Assembly: GCA_005503165.1 (NCBI GenBank) | Contig: SCNT01000037.1 | Location: forward strand, 1-41,563 | Direction of reading: 5' to 3' | Length of the DNA: 41,563 nucleotides | From: Sphingomonadaceae bacterium 3R27E2-A | GTDB taxonomy: Bacteria > Pseudomonadota > Alphaproteobacteria > Sphingomonadales > Sphingomonadaceae | Shown: positions 26,946-34,742 of the stretch, in pieces | Position numbering within the stretch: position 1 is the first letter of the stretch | How the letters are laid out: every line of letters starts with the position of its first letter | The notes under the pieces: generated by a model | What the model was told of the DNA's origin: nothing | The model's database searches: none | What the model saw: the letters and a program-made list of their open reading frames with translations, nothing else | Program-made: the position numbers and the translations under genes

Positions 26946-28193
26946 GTGAACACCATCGCCGCAAGCAGCTTTTTCGAACCGCAGGTCATCGCGGATCCGT
27001 TCGACTATTATCGTGCCTGGCTGCCCGAAAGCCCCGTCGTACAATTGTCCGAGGGCATGTTCCTCGTTCTGTCGTACGAGCATTGCGCGCAGGCGACCGG
27101 CGACGTCGAAACATTTTCGAACAATTTTCAAGGCACATTGTCGGGCGCGATGGCGGAGGATAGCGACGTGGCTGCCATTCTTGCCGAGGGCTGGCCGCAG
27201 GTCGATACGCTGCTGACCGCCGATCCGCCTACGCACACGCGTTTTCGCAAGCTCGTCAATCTTGCCTTCTCGATGAAGCGCGTCGCGGCAATCGAGGAAG
27301 ATATGCGCGGGGTCGTGATCGACCTCATCGAAAAAATGGCTGAGAAAGGCCACGCCGACTTCGTTCGCGATTTCGCTATCCCGCTGCCTGTCGCGATGAT
27401 CGCGAGGCAGATCGGCATGACGGAGGGTGATCTGGACAAGGTGAAGTGCTGGTCCGACGCCTTTGTCGACCGGCTTGGGAGGATGATCCCCAAGGAACGC
27501 GAGCTCGAATGCGCGCGCGAGGTCGTCGAATTCCAGCATTTCGTCAAAGCCAAGATCGACCACCGCCGCGCGGCGCAGACCGACGATCTGCTCTCCGATC
27601 TCGTCCGTGCCGAGGTCGAGGGCGAGCGCCCGCTCGAAGACGCCGAAATCCTCTCGATCATGCAGCAGCTGATGGTGGCGGGGAACGAGACGACGACCTC
27701 GGCGCTGGCCGGCGGCCTGCTCCAGCTGATCGAAAACCCCGATCAGATGAGCAAGGCGGTATCGGCAGTCGACGACGGCAATGAGCGCGCGATAGTCAAC
27801 CTCGTCGAAGAAGTGTTGCGCACCGAGAGTCCGACCGCGGGGATGTGGCGCATGGTGCGCAAGGACACCGAACTCGGGGGGCTAAAAATCTCCAAAGGGG
27901 CGATGGTCCAGCTGCGCTATGCCGCAGCCAATCGCGACCCCGCCAAGTATACGGACCCCGATCGCTTCGACATCGAACGCGCCAATGCGCGCAGTCACCT
28001 GGCCTTTGGCAAAGGCATCCACATGTGCGTCGGCAATATGTTGAGCCGCAAGGAGATGGCGGTGGCCTATACCGAATTGCTGAAGCGCCTGACCGATTTC
28101 CGCGTCGCTGTCGGGCATGTGCCCAGCTGGCCGCCGAACATGCTATTGCGTGGGCTGACAACCCTCCCGATCACCTTTCGGCGCCGCGCATGA
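26946..28193 (+). CDS. Cytochrome P450 (soluble bacterial class I)
   Basis: This 415-residue haem monooxygenase has the I-helix oxygen-activation motif MVAGNETTTSA, the K-helix ExxR in EEVLRTES, and the haem loop FGKGIHMCVG with the axial Cys at residue 361. There is no membrane anchor. The GTG start at 26946 follows GAGGGAAGAGGCGC. It should hydroxylate an unactivated C-H of a hydrophobic substrate. No ferredoxin or ferredoxin reductase is encoded in the window, so its redox partners must lie elsewhere. Its stop overlaps the next start (ATGA), placing it at the head of a P450, acyl-CoA dehydrogenase, DUF35, thiolase-like, acyl-CoA dehydrogenase series that recalls the mycobacterial igr cholesterol side-chain operon. 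Confidence 0.95.
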   Translation: MNTIAASSFFEPQVIADPFDYYRAWLPESPVVQLSEGMFLVLSYEHCAQATGDVETFSNNFQGTLSGAMAEDSDVAAILAEGWPQVDTLLTADPPTHTRFRKLVNLAFSMKRVAAIEEDMRGVVIDLIEKMAEKGHADFVRDFAIPLPVAMIARQIGMTEGDLDKVKCWSDAFVDRLGRMIPKERELECAREVVEFQHFVKAKIDHRRAAQTDDLLSDLVRAEVEGERPLEDAEILSIMQQLMVAGNETTTSALAGGLLQLIENPDQMSKAVSAVDDGNERAIVNLVEEVLRTESPTAGMWRMVRKDTELGGLKISKGAMVQLRYAAANRDPAKYTDPDRFDIERANARSHLAFGKGIHMCVGNMLSRKEMAVAYTELLKRLTDFRVAVGHVPSWPPNMLLRGLTTLPITFRRRA

Positions 28194-29251
28194 ATTTCGA
28201 TCTCGACGAAGACCAGCAGCTCACGCGCGACATGATCGGCCGTTTTCTGGGACCGGTCGACATCGCAGCGCGGCATGCGATGCGAAAGGCCGAGCACGGC
28301 TATCCGCGCATCCGCTGGCAGCAGATCGCCGATCTCGGTCTCCTCGCACTCGCCGCGCCCGAAGCCATGGGCGGCATCGGCGGGACGATGGTCGATCTCG
28401 CGCTCGTTGCGGAAGCGCTCGGGAAGGACATCGCAATCGATCCCTGGCCTGAAAACGGCGTTCTCCCGATCCGGCTCGCCGCGACGGCCGGAGATACGGC
28501 ACTGGTCGCCGATCTCGTCACCGGCGTGCAGTTCGCTGCCGTCGCCTTTGCCGAGCCGGCGCGCCGTTACGAAACCGAGGCCGTCAGTGCCAAGGCCGAA
28601 AGCGGTCATGTGACCGGGACCAAGACCTTTGTCCTCGGCGCCCCTCTCGCCGACACGCTGCTCGTCACGGTCACTGGCAACAAGCTTGCCAAGATCGCGA
28701 AAGGCGCTGCGGGAGTCATCAGGCAGGATTATTCCGTAATCGACGGATCGAATGCAGCGACGATCGATCTGCACCGCGCCCCCGCCGACCTGTTCGACTT
28801 GCCCGAAGCAAAATTCGAGCGCGTGATCGGGGACATTCGCCTGCTCGCCGCCGCCGAAATGCTTGGGCTGGGGCAAAGGATGTTCGACGACACGCTCGCC
28901 TATGCCGGCGAGCGCCAGCAATTCGGCGCCGCGATAGGCAGCTTTCAGGCGCTCCAGCACCGGCTGGTCGAATGCTATGCTGCGCTCGAACAGGCGCGTT
29001 CGATGGTGCTGCGCACCGCGATGCTCGATCCGACGACCGACGATGCGACCTGGTCGCGGATCGCAGCGGGCGCCAAAGCCTTCGTCGGCGAGGCCGCGAC
29101 ACGGATCGGCCTCGAGGCGGTGCAGATGCACGGGGGCATGGGCCAGACCGACGAACTCGCGATCGGCCATGCGCTGAAGCGGGTAATGCTGCTCGACAAG
29201 CTGTTCGGCGATCAGGATCATTGCCTGCGCCGCTTTGCGAGGGCCGCGTGA
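28190..29251 (+). CDS. Acyl-CoA dehydrogenase, small subunit type (FadE28/ChsE1-like)
   Basis: This 353-residue member of the acyl-CoA dehydrogenase family is shorter than usual (about 380-400). N-terminal helical domain is at 1-115, then the beta domain. The C-terminal helical domain has the FAD-binding RQQFG at 242-246 and GGMGQTDE at 315-322. Where long-chain/isovaleryl-type enzymes carry a catalytic Glu (LER), the sequence reads DIRLL (215-219). The SEPxxGSD flavin-substrate motif is also degenerate (AEPARRYE). It may therefore be the non-catalytic, FAD-binding half of a heterotetramer with the enzyme at 30793-32001, as in ChsE1-ChsE2. Both ends overlap neighbours by four bases. Confidence 0.85.
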   Translation: MNFDLDEDQQLTRDMIGRFLGPVDIAARHAMRKAEHGYPRIRWQQIADLGLLALAAPEAMGGIGGTMVDLALVAEALGKDIAIDPWPENGVLPIRLAATAGDTALVADLVTGVQFAAVAFAEPARRYETEAVSAKAESGHVTGTKTFVLGAPLADTLLVTVTGNKLAKIAKGAAGVIRQDYSVIDGSNAATIDLHRAPADLFDLPEAKFERVIGDIRLLAAAEMLGLGQRMFDDTLAYAGERQQFGAAIGSFQALQHRLVECYAALEQARSMVLRTAMLDPTTDDATWSRIAAGAKAFVGEAATRIGLEAVQMHGGMGQTDELAIGHALKRVMLLDKLFGDQDHCLRRFARAA

Positions 29252-29640
29252 GCGCGCTCGCCCCCATCGCGCCTGGCCTGTGGACCGACGAGGCCGAACC
29301 GCGCCCGATCGGCGCGCGGCGCGCCGACGGGGAAATCGTCTTTCCGGTTCCGGGCGGTGACGCCGCCGCGCTGGTCGAACCCGTCGCGCTGTCGCGCAAG
29401 GGCACGCTCTGGTCATGGACGACACAGGGCTTCGAGCCCAAGGAGCCGTACAGCGGTCCGCAGCCCTTCCAGCCGTTCCTCATCGGCTATGTCGAACTGC
29501 CCGCCGAGGTGATCGTCGAAACGCGCATCGTCGACGCCACCGCTGCCGACCTCGTCATCGGAATGCCGATGGAATTCACCATAGTTCCCTTCGACGACAG
29601 CCGCGCGACCTATGCCTTCCGCCCGGAGCGCCAGCCATGA
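29248..29640 (+). CDS. DUF35 OB-fold protein without zinc-ribbon cysteines
   Basis: This 130-residue protein starts at a GTG overlapping the previous stop. The order is a short N-terminal helix, a degenerate rubredoxin-like segment (IGARRADGEIVFPVPGG, residues 21-37) and an OB-fold (VEPVALSRKGTLWSWTT, then FLIGYVELPAEVIVETRI). Proteins of this family partner thiolase-like enzymes. In steroid degradation the DUF35 part of ChsH2 activates the Ltp2 aldolase. Family members usually carry four zinc-binding Cys in the N-terminal ribbon, but this protein contains no Cys at all. The next gene encodes the matching thiolase-like enzyme, with a four-base overlap (ATGA). Confidence 0.85.
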   Translation: MSALAPIAPGLWTDEAEPRPIGARRADGEIVFPVPGGDAAALVEPVALSRKGTLWSWTTQGFEPKEPYSGPQPFQPFLIGYVELPAEVIVETRIVDATAADLVIGMPMEFTIVPFDDSRATYAFRPERQP

Positions 29641-30785
29641 ACGACGACGTCTATATCATCGGCGCGGGCATTCATCCGTTCGGCCGCACCGACGGCCGCT
29701 CGGGGCGCGACCAAGGCGTGTTCGCTGTGCGCCAGGCGCTCGCCGACGCCGGTATCGAATGGCCCGATGTGGAATTCGCCTATGGCGGGTCGGCCGCCGC
29801 GGGATCGGCGGACATCATGGTCAACGAACTCGGCCTGACGAGCGTGCCCTTCATCAACGTCGCCAACGGCTGCGCGACCGGCGGCAGCGCGCTGACCGCA
29901 GCGCGCAACGCGATCGCAGCGGGCGCCTGCGACATCGCGCTCGCGGTCGGGTTCGACAAGCATCCGCGCGGCGCCTTCAACGCCAAGCCGTCCGATTATG
30001 GCCTGCCAGAATGGTATGGCGAGACGGGCATGATGCTGACGACGCAATTTTTCGCGCTGAAAATCCAGCGCTATATGGCGCTCCACGGGATCAGCCGCCG
30101 GACGCTGGGCCTCGTCGCCGAAAAGGCGTTTCGCAACGGCACACTCTGCGATCACGCCTGGCGGCGCTCTCCGGTCGATCTCGACGCCATCCTGAACGCG
30201 CCGATGATCAACGATCCGCTGACCAAATATATGTTCTGCTCGCCCGCGGAGGGCGCAGTCGCGCTGCTCCTCGCGAGCAGCAAGAAAGTCCGCGAACTCG
30301 GTGCCGATGCGGTGCGCATAGCCAGCGTCGCCTTCCGCACCCGCCCCGAGGGATCGTTCGAGGTCTTCGCGCCGTCGATCAGCGTCAATGGCGGCGGCAA
30401 ACCGACCGAGATCGCCAGCAAGGCCGCTTTCGAAATGGCCGGCATCGGCCCCGAAGATGTCTCGGTCGCGCAATTGCAGGACACCGAGAGCGGGGCCGAG
30501 ATCATGCACATGGCCGAAAACGGCTTCTGCGCCGACGGCGAGCAGGAACAATGGCTTGCCGAAGGTTGGAGCGAGATCGGCGGCAAGCTGCCGATCAACA
30601 CCGACGGCGGCTGCCTGGCGTGCGGCGAGCCGATCGGGGCCTCGGGGCTGCGGCAGGTTTATGAAAATACGGTGCAACTGCGCGGCCGCGGCGGCGAGCG
30701 GCAGGTGCCGAACGGCCCCAAGGTCGGCTATTCCCATGTCTATGGTGCGCCCGGCCTGTCGGCAGTGGCGATCCTCGAACGTTAG
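29637..30785 (+). CDS. Thiolase-like protein, Ltp2/SCP-x type (probable acyl-CoA aldolase)
   Basis: This 382-residue thiolase-fold protein retains the N-terminal Cys region (INVANGCATGGSAL, C79). The C-terminal catalytic His of thiolases is replaced: the GHPxG motif reads GEPIG with E331. The final Cys motif is also absent (HVYGAPGLSAVAIL). Such changes are typical of non-thiolytic members such as Ltp2, which performs retro-aldol release of propionyl-CoA from a steroid side chain with a DUF35 partner. The partner gene lies directly upstream and is translationally coupled. The alternative is a degenerate acetyl-CoA acetyltransferase. Seven bases separate it from the next gene. Confidence 0.85.
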   Translation: MNDDVYIIGAGIHPFGRTDGRSGRDQGVFAVRQALADAGIEWPDVEFAYGGSAAAGSADIMVNELGLTSVPFINVANGCATGGSALTAARNAIAAGACDIALAVGFDKHPRGAFNAKPSDYGLPEWYGETGMMLTTQFFALKIQRYMALHGISRRTLGLVAEKAFRNGTLCDHAWRRSPVDLDAILNAPMINDPLTKYMFCSPAEGAVALLLASSKKVRELGADAVRIASVAFRTRPEGSFEVFAPSISVNGGGKPTEIASKAAFEMAGIGPEDVSVAQLQDTESGAEIMHMAENGFCADGEQEQWLAEGWSEIGGKLPINTDGGCLACGEPIGASGLRQVYENTVQLRGRGGERQVPNGPKVGYSHVYGAPGLSAVAILER

Positions 30786-30792
30786 TGGATTT

Positions 30793-32001
30793 ATGGATTT
30801 AGACCTTACCAAGGACGAACTGGAATTTCGCGAGGAGGTCCGCGACTTCCTCCGCACGTCCCTGCCGGATTACGTCCGCAATGGCGCCAAGCGCACGCCG
30901 GGCGTCTTCGTCGAGCCCGACATCGGCCTCGTCTGGCACCGCATCCTCAACGACAAGGGCTGGGTCGCCTATCACTGGCCCGAGGATTGCGGCGGTACCG
31001 GCTGGACCCCGATGCAGCGCTACATCTTTGAAAAGGAATGCGCGATCGCGGGCGCGCCCGCGCTGTCGGTGCTCGGCCTTCGCCTCGTCGGCCCGGTCAT
31101 TTGCGCCTTCGGCACCCAGCAGCAGAAGGACCGCTTCCTCCCCGCGATCCGCGCCGGCACCGATTATTGGTGCCAGGGCTATAGCGAACCGCAAAGCGGG
31201 TCCGACCTCGCCTCGCTCCGCACCCGCGCCCGCCGCGACGGCGACGAATATATCGTCGACGGGTCGAAGATCTGGACCACCCACGCCCATCATGCGAACT
31301 GGATCTTCTGCCTCGTCCGCACCGACGGCGAGGTGAAAAAGCAGGCGGGGATCAGTTTCCTGCTGATCCCGATGGACCAGCCGGGCGTCACCGTCACCCC
31401 GATCATCACCATGGCGGGCGACCACGAGGTCAACCAGGTCTTTCTCGACGGCGCCCGTACCTCGGTCGACAACCGCATCGGCGAAGAGGGCCAGGGCTGG
31501 ACGATTGCCAAATTCCTGCTCGAGAATGAGCGCGGCGGATCGTTCCATGCGCCCCGGCTGATCCGGGCGATCGATCATCTCGAGGAACTCGCGGGCATCG
31601 CGCCCAGCGGCCATAACGGATCGCTCGCCGGGGATATCCAGATCGCGACACGCATCGCGCGGCTGCGGCTCGAGGCCGAAGCGCTCGAGACCACCGAACT
31701 GCGCATCCTCGCCGATATCGCCAAGGGTCGCCCCGCCGGTCCGCAGACGTCGCTCGTCAAACTGATCTCGTCGGAGATTCACCAGCGGATCGACGGGCTC
31801 GCCATGGGCCTGCACGGCTATGACGGACTGCAATTGCCGACGGTGCGCCCGCTTTACGGCAATGGAGCGCCGCCGCCGATCGGCGACGAAGACGCGCAGG
31901 TTGCCGCCGCGCGCTATCTCAACAGCCGTGCCTGGACCGTATTCGGCGGTTCGAGCGAAGTTCAGAAAAACATCATAGCAAAGACGGTGCTCCGCTTATG
32001 A
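30793..32001 (+). CDS. Acyl-CoA dehydrogenase, large subunit type (FadE29/ChsE2-like)
   Basis: This 402-residue flavoprotein has the full acyl-CoA dehydrogenase pattern: N-terminal helices, YSEPQSGSDL at 130-139, the KIWTTHAHHANW block from 159, and EEGQGW at 231-236. LLENERGG (242-249) contains Glu residues in the helix that carries the catalytic base in isovaleryl/long-chain enzymes. The C-terminal FGGSSEVQKNIIA lacks the Glu used by medium-chain enzymes. It should introduce an alpha,beta double bond into an acyl-CoA, probably as partner of the smaller homologue at 28190-29251. The stop overlaps the LuxR-type regulator start. Confidence 0.93.
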   Translation: MDLDLTKDELEFREEVRDFLRTSLPDYVRNGAKRTPGVFVEPDIGLVWHRILNDKGWVAYHWPEDCGGTGWTPMQRYIFEKECAIAGAPALSVLGLRLVGPVICAFGTQQQKDRFLPAIRAGTDYWCQGYSEPQSGSDLASLRTRARRDGDEYIVDGSKIWTTHAHHANWIFCLVRTDGEVKKQAGISFLLIPMDQPGVTVTPIITMAGDHEVNQVFLDGARTSVDNRIGEEGQGWTIAKFLLENERGGSFHAPRLIRAIDHLEELAGIAPSGHNGSLAGDIQIATRIARLRLEAEALETTELRILADIAKGRPAGPQTSLVKLISSEIHQRIDGLAMGLHGYDGLQLPTVRPLYGNGAPPPIGDEDAQVAAARYLNSRAWTVFGGSSEVQKNIIAKTVLRL

Positions 32002-32864
32002 CACATGCATTGCGACTTGCCGGCCAGTGTGAAATAGTCCCGCCTGTGGGAGAGAGAGCAGTCAGGCTGCCGGACGACGGGTACGCCCCGCCGATGAACA
32101 CCAGGGCGCTCGTCGAAGCAGTGACGGTCCGCTGCGTGGAAGATATCCACGACGCGGCGGTCGCGCTGCGCGATTTTGCCGCCGCCCACGGTCTGCGCGC
32201 TGCGCTCTGCGACGATATCGCGTCCAAGGAGACGATGGTCGACGCCGACGGCACGGTGCTCGCCGCCGACCTTTTCGGCTGGCTGGGCGACGGCGAGCGC
32301 TGGTGGGAGGATCACAGGCTCGCGCTCCACTCCCCGCTGCCGCGCTCGTGCCGCTACGAGAGCGAGGCCTTCTGGTGCAACGGCGAGGGGTTCCGCACTG
32401 CAGTGCCGAACCCCTATCTCGCCGATATCGATCTCTCGCGCTACTTCGCCGCCAACCAGCGCTATCAGGCGGCGATCGTCGTGCCGGTCCATCTTCCCTT
32501 CGGCCAGATCTCGGCGAACAGCTATCACCCGATGGATCCTGAGATCACCGAGCTTAGCGACCTGTTCGCGGCGATCGGGCACATACTCGGCGCGGCGACG
32601 CGGCGCTTCATCGCGGGCTATGCCTCCGCAATGCGCACCAAGCGACGCATCCCGTCGGACTGCGAGCTGTCGAAGCGCGAAGTCGAATGTTTGCGCTGGG
32701 CCGCGATCGGCAAGACCGACCGCGAGATCGGCATGATCATCTCGCTGAGCCACGCGACGGTGCGCTATCACGTCCACCGCGCGGGCGAAAAACTGAACTC
32801 GGTCAACCGCGCGCAGACGATCTTCAAGGCCGGGCAGCTCGGCTACCTTGGCGCCAACAGCTAG
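31998..32864 (+). CDS. LuxR-type transcriptional regulator (solo)
   Basis: This 288-residue regulator has a C-terminal LuxR helix-turn-helix at about 224-283 (LSKREVECLRWAAIGKTDREI, then SLSHATVRYHVHRAGEKL). The N-terminal domain of about 140 residues has the size and pattern of an autoinducer-binding domain, including RYQAAIVVPVHLPFGQ. The position where AHL receptors have the DP pair reads SP (ALHSPLP), so an acyl-homoserine lactone ligand is doubtful. No luxI gene is in the window. The ATG at 31998 overlaps the acyl-CoA dehydrogenase stop. An internal ATG at 32095 would drop 32 poorly conserved residues and is an alternative start. It probably senses a pathway intermediate and controls this cluster. 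Confidence 0.85.
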   Translation: MTHALRLAGQCEIVPPVGERAVRLPDDGYAPPMNTRALVEAVTVRCVEDIHDAAVALRDFAAAHGLRAALCDDIASKETMVDADGTVLAADLFGWLGDGERWWEDHRLALHSPLPRSCRYESEAFWCNGEGFRTAVPNPYLADIDLSRYFAANQRYQAAIVVPVHLPFGQISANSYHPMDPEITELSDLFAAIGHILGAATRRFIAGYASAMRTKRRIPSDCELSKREVECLRWAAIGKTDREIGMIISLSHATVRYHVHRAGEKLNSVNRAQTIFKAGQLGYLGANS

Positions 32865-33400
32865 CCGCCGAGCGACCGCAGCGGCTCGCTCCCGTCCCAC
32901 CCCCGCGCCGCATCGCGCATCATCCCGAAAAGCTCGCGCGTGCCGGCCTGGGGTTCGAGCAACTCGACAAGCGTCCCCGGCCCGGTGCCGGGATCGGCGT
33001 AGATGACGCCGCCGGTGTCGCCGACCGGCGCCTCGAAGACGATCTTTGCGCCGACCTCGCCGCAGCGCGCACGCGCCTCGGCGATCGAGCCGACCAGCAC
33101 GCACACATGGTGCAGCCCCTCGCCCACCGCATATTCGCCGCGATAGAGCGACTTCGCTTCATTCTCGGGCCGGATCAATTCGATCTGCATGTCTCCCCAG
33201 TAGCCGAGCGCCATCGTGAACACCGGATCGCTCGCTTCGCCGCGATAGCGTCCGCCGGGGAGCGAGACATTGGGCAGCAGGAAGAAGGGTCCCGCCCCCA
33301 TCACTTCGGTCCAATGCTTGACTGCGGCGTCGAAATCGGACGGCACGAATGCGAGCTGCATGATATCGCCGAGCGATGCGAGCGTTGCGGGTGCTGCCAT
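32861..33400 (-). CDS. VOC-family (glyoxalase-like) protein
   Basis: This 179-residue protein has two beta-alpha-beta-beta-beta modules of the vicinal oxygen chelate fold: QLAFVPSDFDAAVKHWTEVM with GAGPFFLLP, then LHHVCVLVGSIAEARARC with a late VELLEP. Candidate metal ligands are the His of HHVCVLV and the Glu of VELLEP. The N-terminal position that is usually His reads Gln (MQLAF). It could be an isomerase, dioxygenase or epimerase; no specific reaction is supported. The ATG at 33400 has GGGGAGAG upstream. Its stop overlaps that of the LuxR gene in a shared CTAG. It is divergent from the first Rieske gene across a strong dyad. Confidence 0.82.
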   Translation of the reverse strand: MAAPATLASLGDIMQLAFVPSDFDAAVKHWTEVMGAGPFFLLPNVSLPGGRYRGEASDPVFTMALGYWGDMQIELIRPENEAKSLYRGEYAVGEGLHHVCVLVGSIAEARARCGEVGAKIVFEAPVGDTGGVIYADPGTGPGTLVELLEPQAGTRELFGMMRDAARGWDGSEPLRSLGG

Positions 33401-33420
33401 GTCTCTCCCCTCAAAAGCGA

Positions 33421-33450
33421 TAGCGCACAAGCGCCTTCCTTTGTGCGATA
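33421..33450. promoter_or_regulatory. Strong inverted repeat, probable operator
   Basis: CGCACAA (33424-33430) is perfectly inverted as TTGTGCG (33441-33447) with a 10-base spacer. Two more pairs extend the dyad to 33421-33450 with one mismatch. Its centre is about 35 bases from the VOC start and 63 bases from the first Rieske start, within the 98-base divergent region. Arm length and spacing suit a dimeric repressor or activator such as a LuxR, GntR or IclR type. The LuxR-type gene 560 bases away is one candidate. Confidence 0.6.
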
Positions 33451-33498
33451 AGCCCTTCGCGACCCGGAGTCATACTGGGCAAAATGTGAGGAGAGCCA

Positions 33499-34728
33499 AT
33501 GGCCGAGTCCGATCCCCATATCGCCCAGAAGGAATGGCCTGCCGTCCGCAAACGCAATGCGCGCGCCGGACTGCGCAAGCTGGTGTCGATCATTGCCGAG
33601 AACCGCACCGACATGGCCGAGGCGCCGCTGCCGCTGCACAAATCCATCTACACCGGCGAAGCGCGCAACGCCGCCGAGATGGAACGCATCTTCCGCAACG
33701 AGCCGATCGTCGCCGGGCTCTCGGGCGACATTCCAAAGACCGGTGACACGCTCGTCTTCGACTCGGCGGGCCCGTCGATCCTCGTCACGCGCGGCAAGGA
33801 TGGCGCCGCGCGCGCCTTCCTCAACATGTGCACGCACCGCGGTGCCAAACTGGTCGAGGAGAAGGAACCGTGGAGCGGCCCGCGGCCGCGGCTCGTCTGC
33901 CCCTTCCACGCATGGACCTTCGACCCGGCAGGCGAACTCGTCGGCCAGCCGGGCAAGGAGGGCTTTGCAAATTGCGAAATCGGCGCCCGCAACCTGATCG
34001 AACTGCCCTGCGACGAACATCTCGGCCTGATCTTCGTGCGCGCCAATCCCGACGGCGAACCCATCGACGCTGCGGCGCATCTCGGCGACTTCGGCCCCGT
34101 GCTCGCGCAGCTCGAACTGGACCGCGCCGAGCCCGTCAAAAAGGGCGTCCTCACGGCCGATTCCAACTGGAAATTTGCGCTCGACACCTATGGCGAGGGC
34201 TATCATTTCAAGATGCTCCACAACACCACGATCGGGCAGACGCATTACAGCGACCGCAACGTCTATGAGCCGATCGGCCGCCACCACCGGGTAAGTTTTC
34301 CCGACCTGTCGATCGGCAAGCTCGTCGGTCTCGACGAGAGCGAATGGCCCGACACCGAATATGGCGGGGTCCATTTCCTGTTCCCCAACACGGTGATTTT
34401 CTTTGGCGCGGTGACCCCCGGTGTATATTTCACCCAGGTTTTCCGGCTCTTTCCCGATGGCCCGGGCAAGATGTTCTGCCAGTTTGCCGTCTATGCGCCG
34501 TTCGGGGTCGAGAGCGACGAGCATCGCGACATGTGCGTGATGGCCTATGATGCCACCGCCACCGTGGTGCAGACCGAGGATTATCGCGTCGCGAGCAACG
34601 GTTATGCGAATCTGCTGACCGCGCCTGATGATTTCCGCGTCGTGCTCGGCGCGAACGAGCCGGCGCTGCACGGTGTCCACCGCGCGATCGCGGCTGCCTG
34701 CGGCATGCCGCTCGACCAGCTCGCCTGA
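33499..34728 (+). CDS. Rieske non-haem iron oxygenase, large (alpha) subunit type
   Basis: This 409-residue aromatic-ring/steroid oxygenase-type protein has the [2Fe-2S] site C111-x-H113...C134-x2-H137 (CTHRG / CPFHAW). The 20-residue spacer is longer than the common 15-17. The catalytic domain has the mononuclear iron ligands H236 and H241 in EGYHFKMLH, with the bridging Asp229. A third Asp ligand is expected in the C-terminal third. The ATG at 33499 follows GAGGAGAG. It should hydroxylate or demethylate a cyclic substrate with O2. No small subunit, ferredoxin or reductase is encoded nearby. It is followed 14 bases later by a second, different Rieske oxygenase. Confidence 0.93.
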   Translation: MAESDPHIAQKEWPAVRKRNARAGLRKLVSIIAENRTDMAEAPLPLHKSIYTGEARNAAEMERIFRNEPIVAGLSGDIPKTGDTLVFDSAGPSILVTRGKDGAARAFLNMCTHRGAKLVEEKEPWSGPRPRLVCPFHAWTFDPAGELVGQPGKEGFANCEIGARNLIELPCDEHLGLIFVRANPDGEPIDAAAHLGDFGPVLAQLELDRAEPVKKGVLTADSNWKFALDTYGEGYHFKMLHNTTIGQTHYSDRNVYEPIGRHHRVSFPDLSIGKLVGLDESEWPDTEYGGVHFLFPNTVIFFGAVTPGVYFTQVFRLFPDGPGKMFCQFAVYAPFGVESDEHRDMCVMAYDATATVVQTEDYRVASNGYANLLTAPDDFRVVLGANEPALHGVHRAIAAACGMPLDQLA

Positions 34729-34742
34729 ATCCGGAGCCCAAG

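Noticed and set aside
15116..32042. AAATAGTCCCG shared at 15116-15126 and 32032-32042, considered as a common operator
   Set aside because: Many 11-base matches are expected by chance in 41 kb, there is no dyad symmetry, and the second copy lies inside the LuxR frame.
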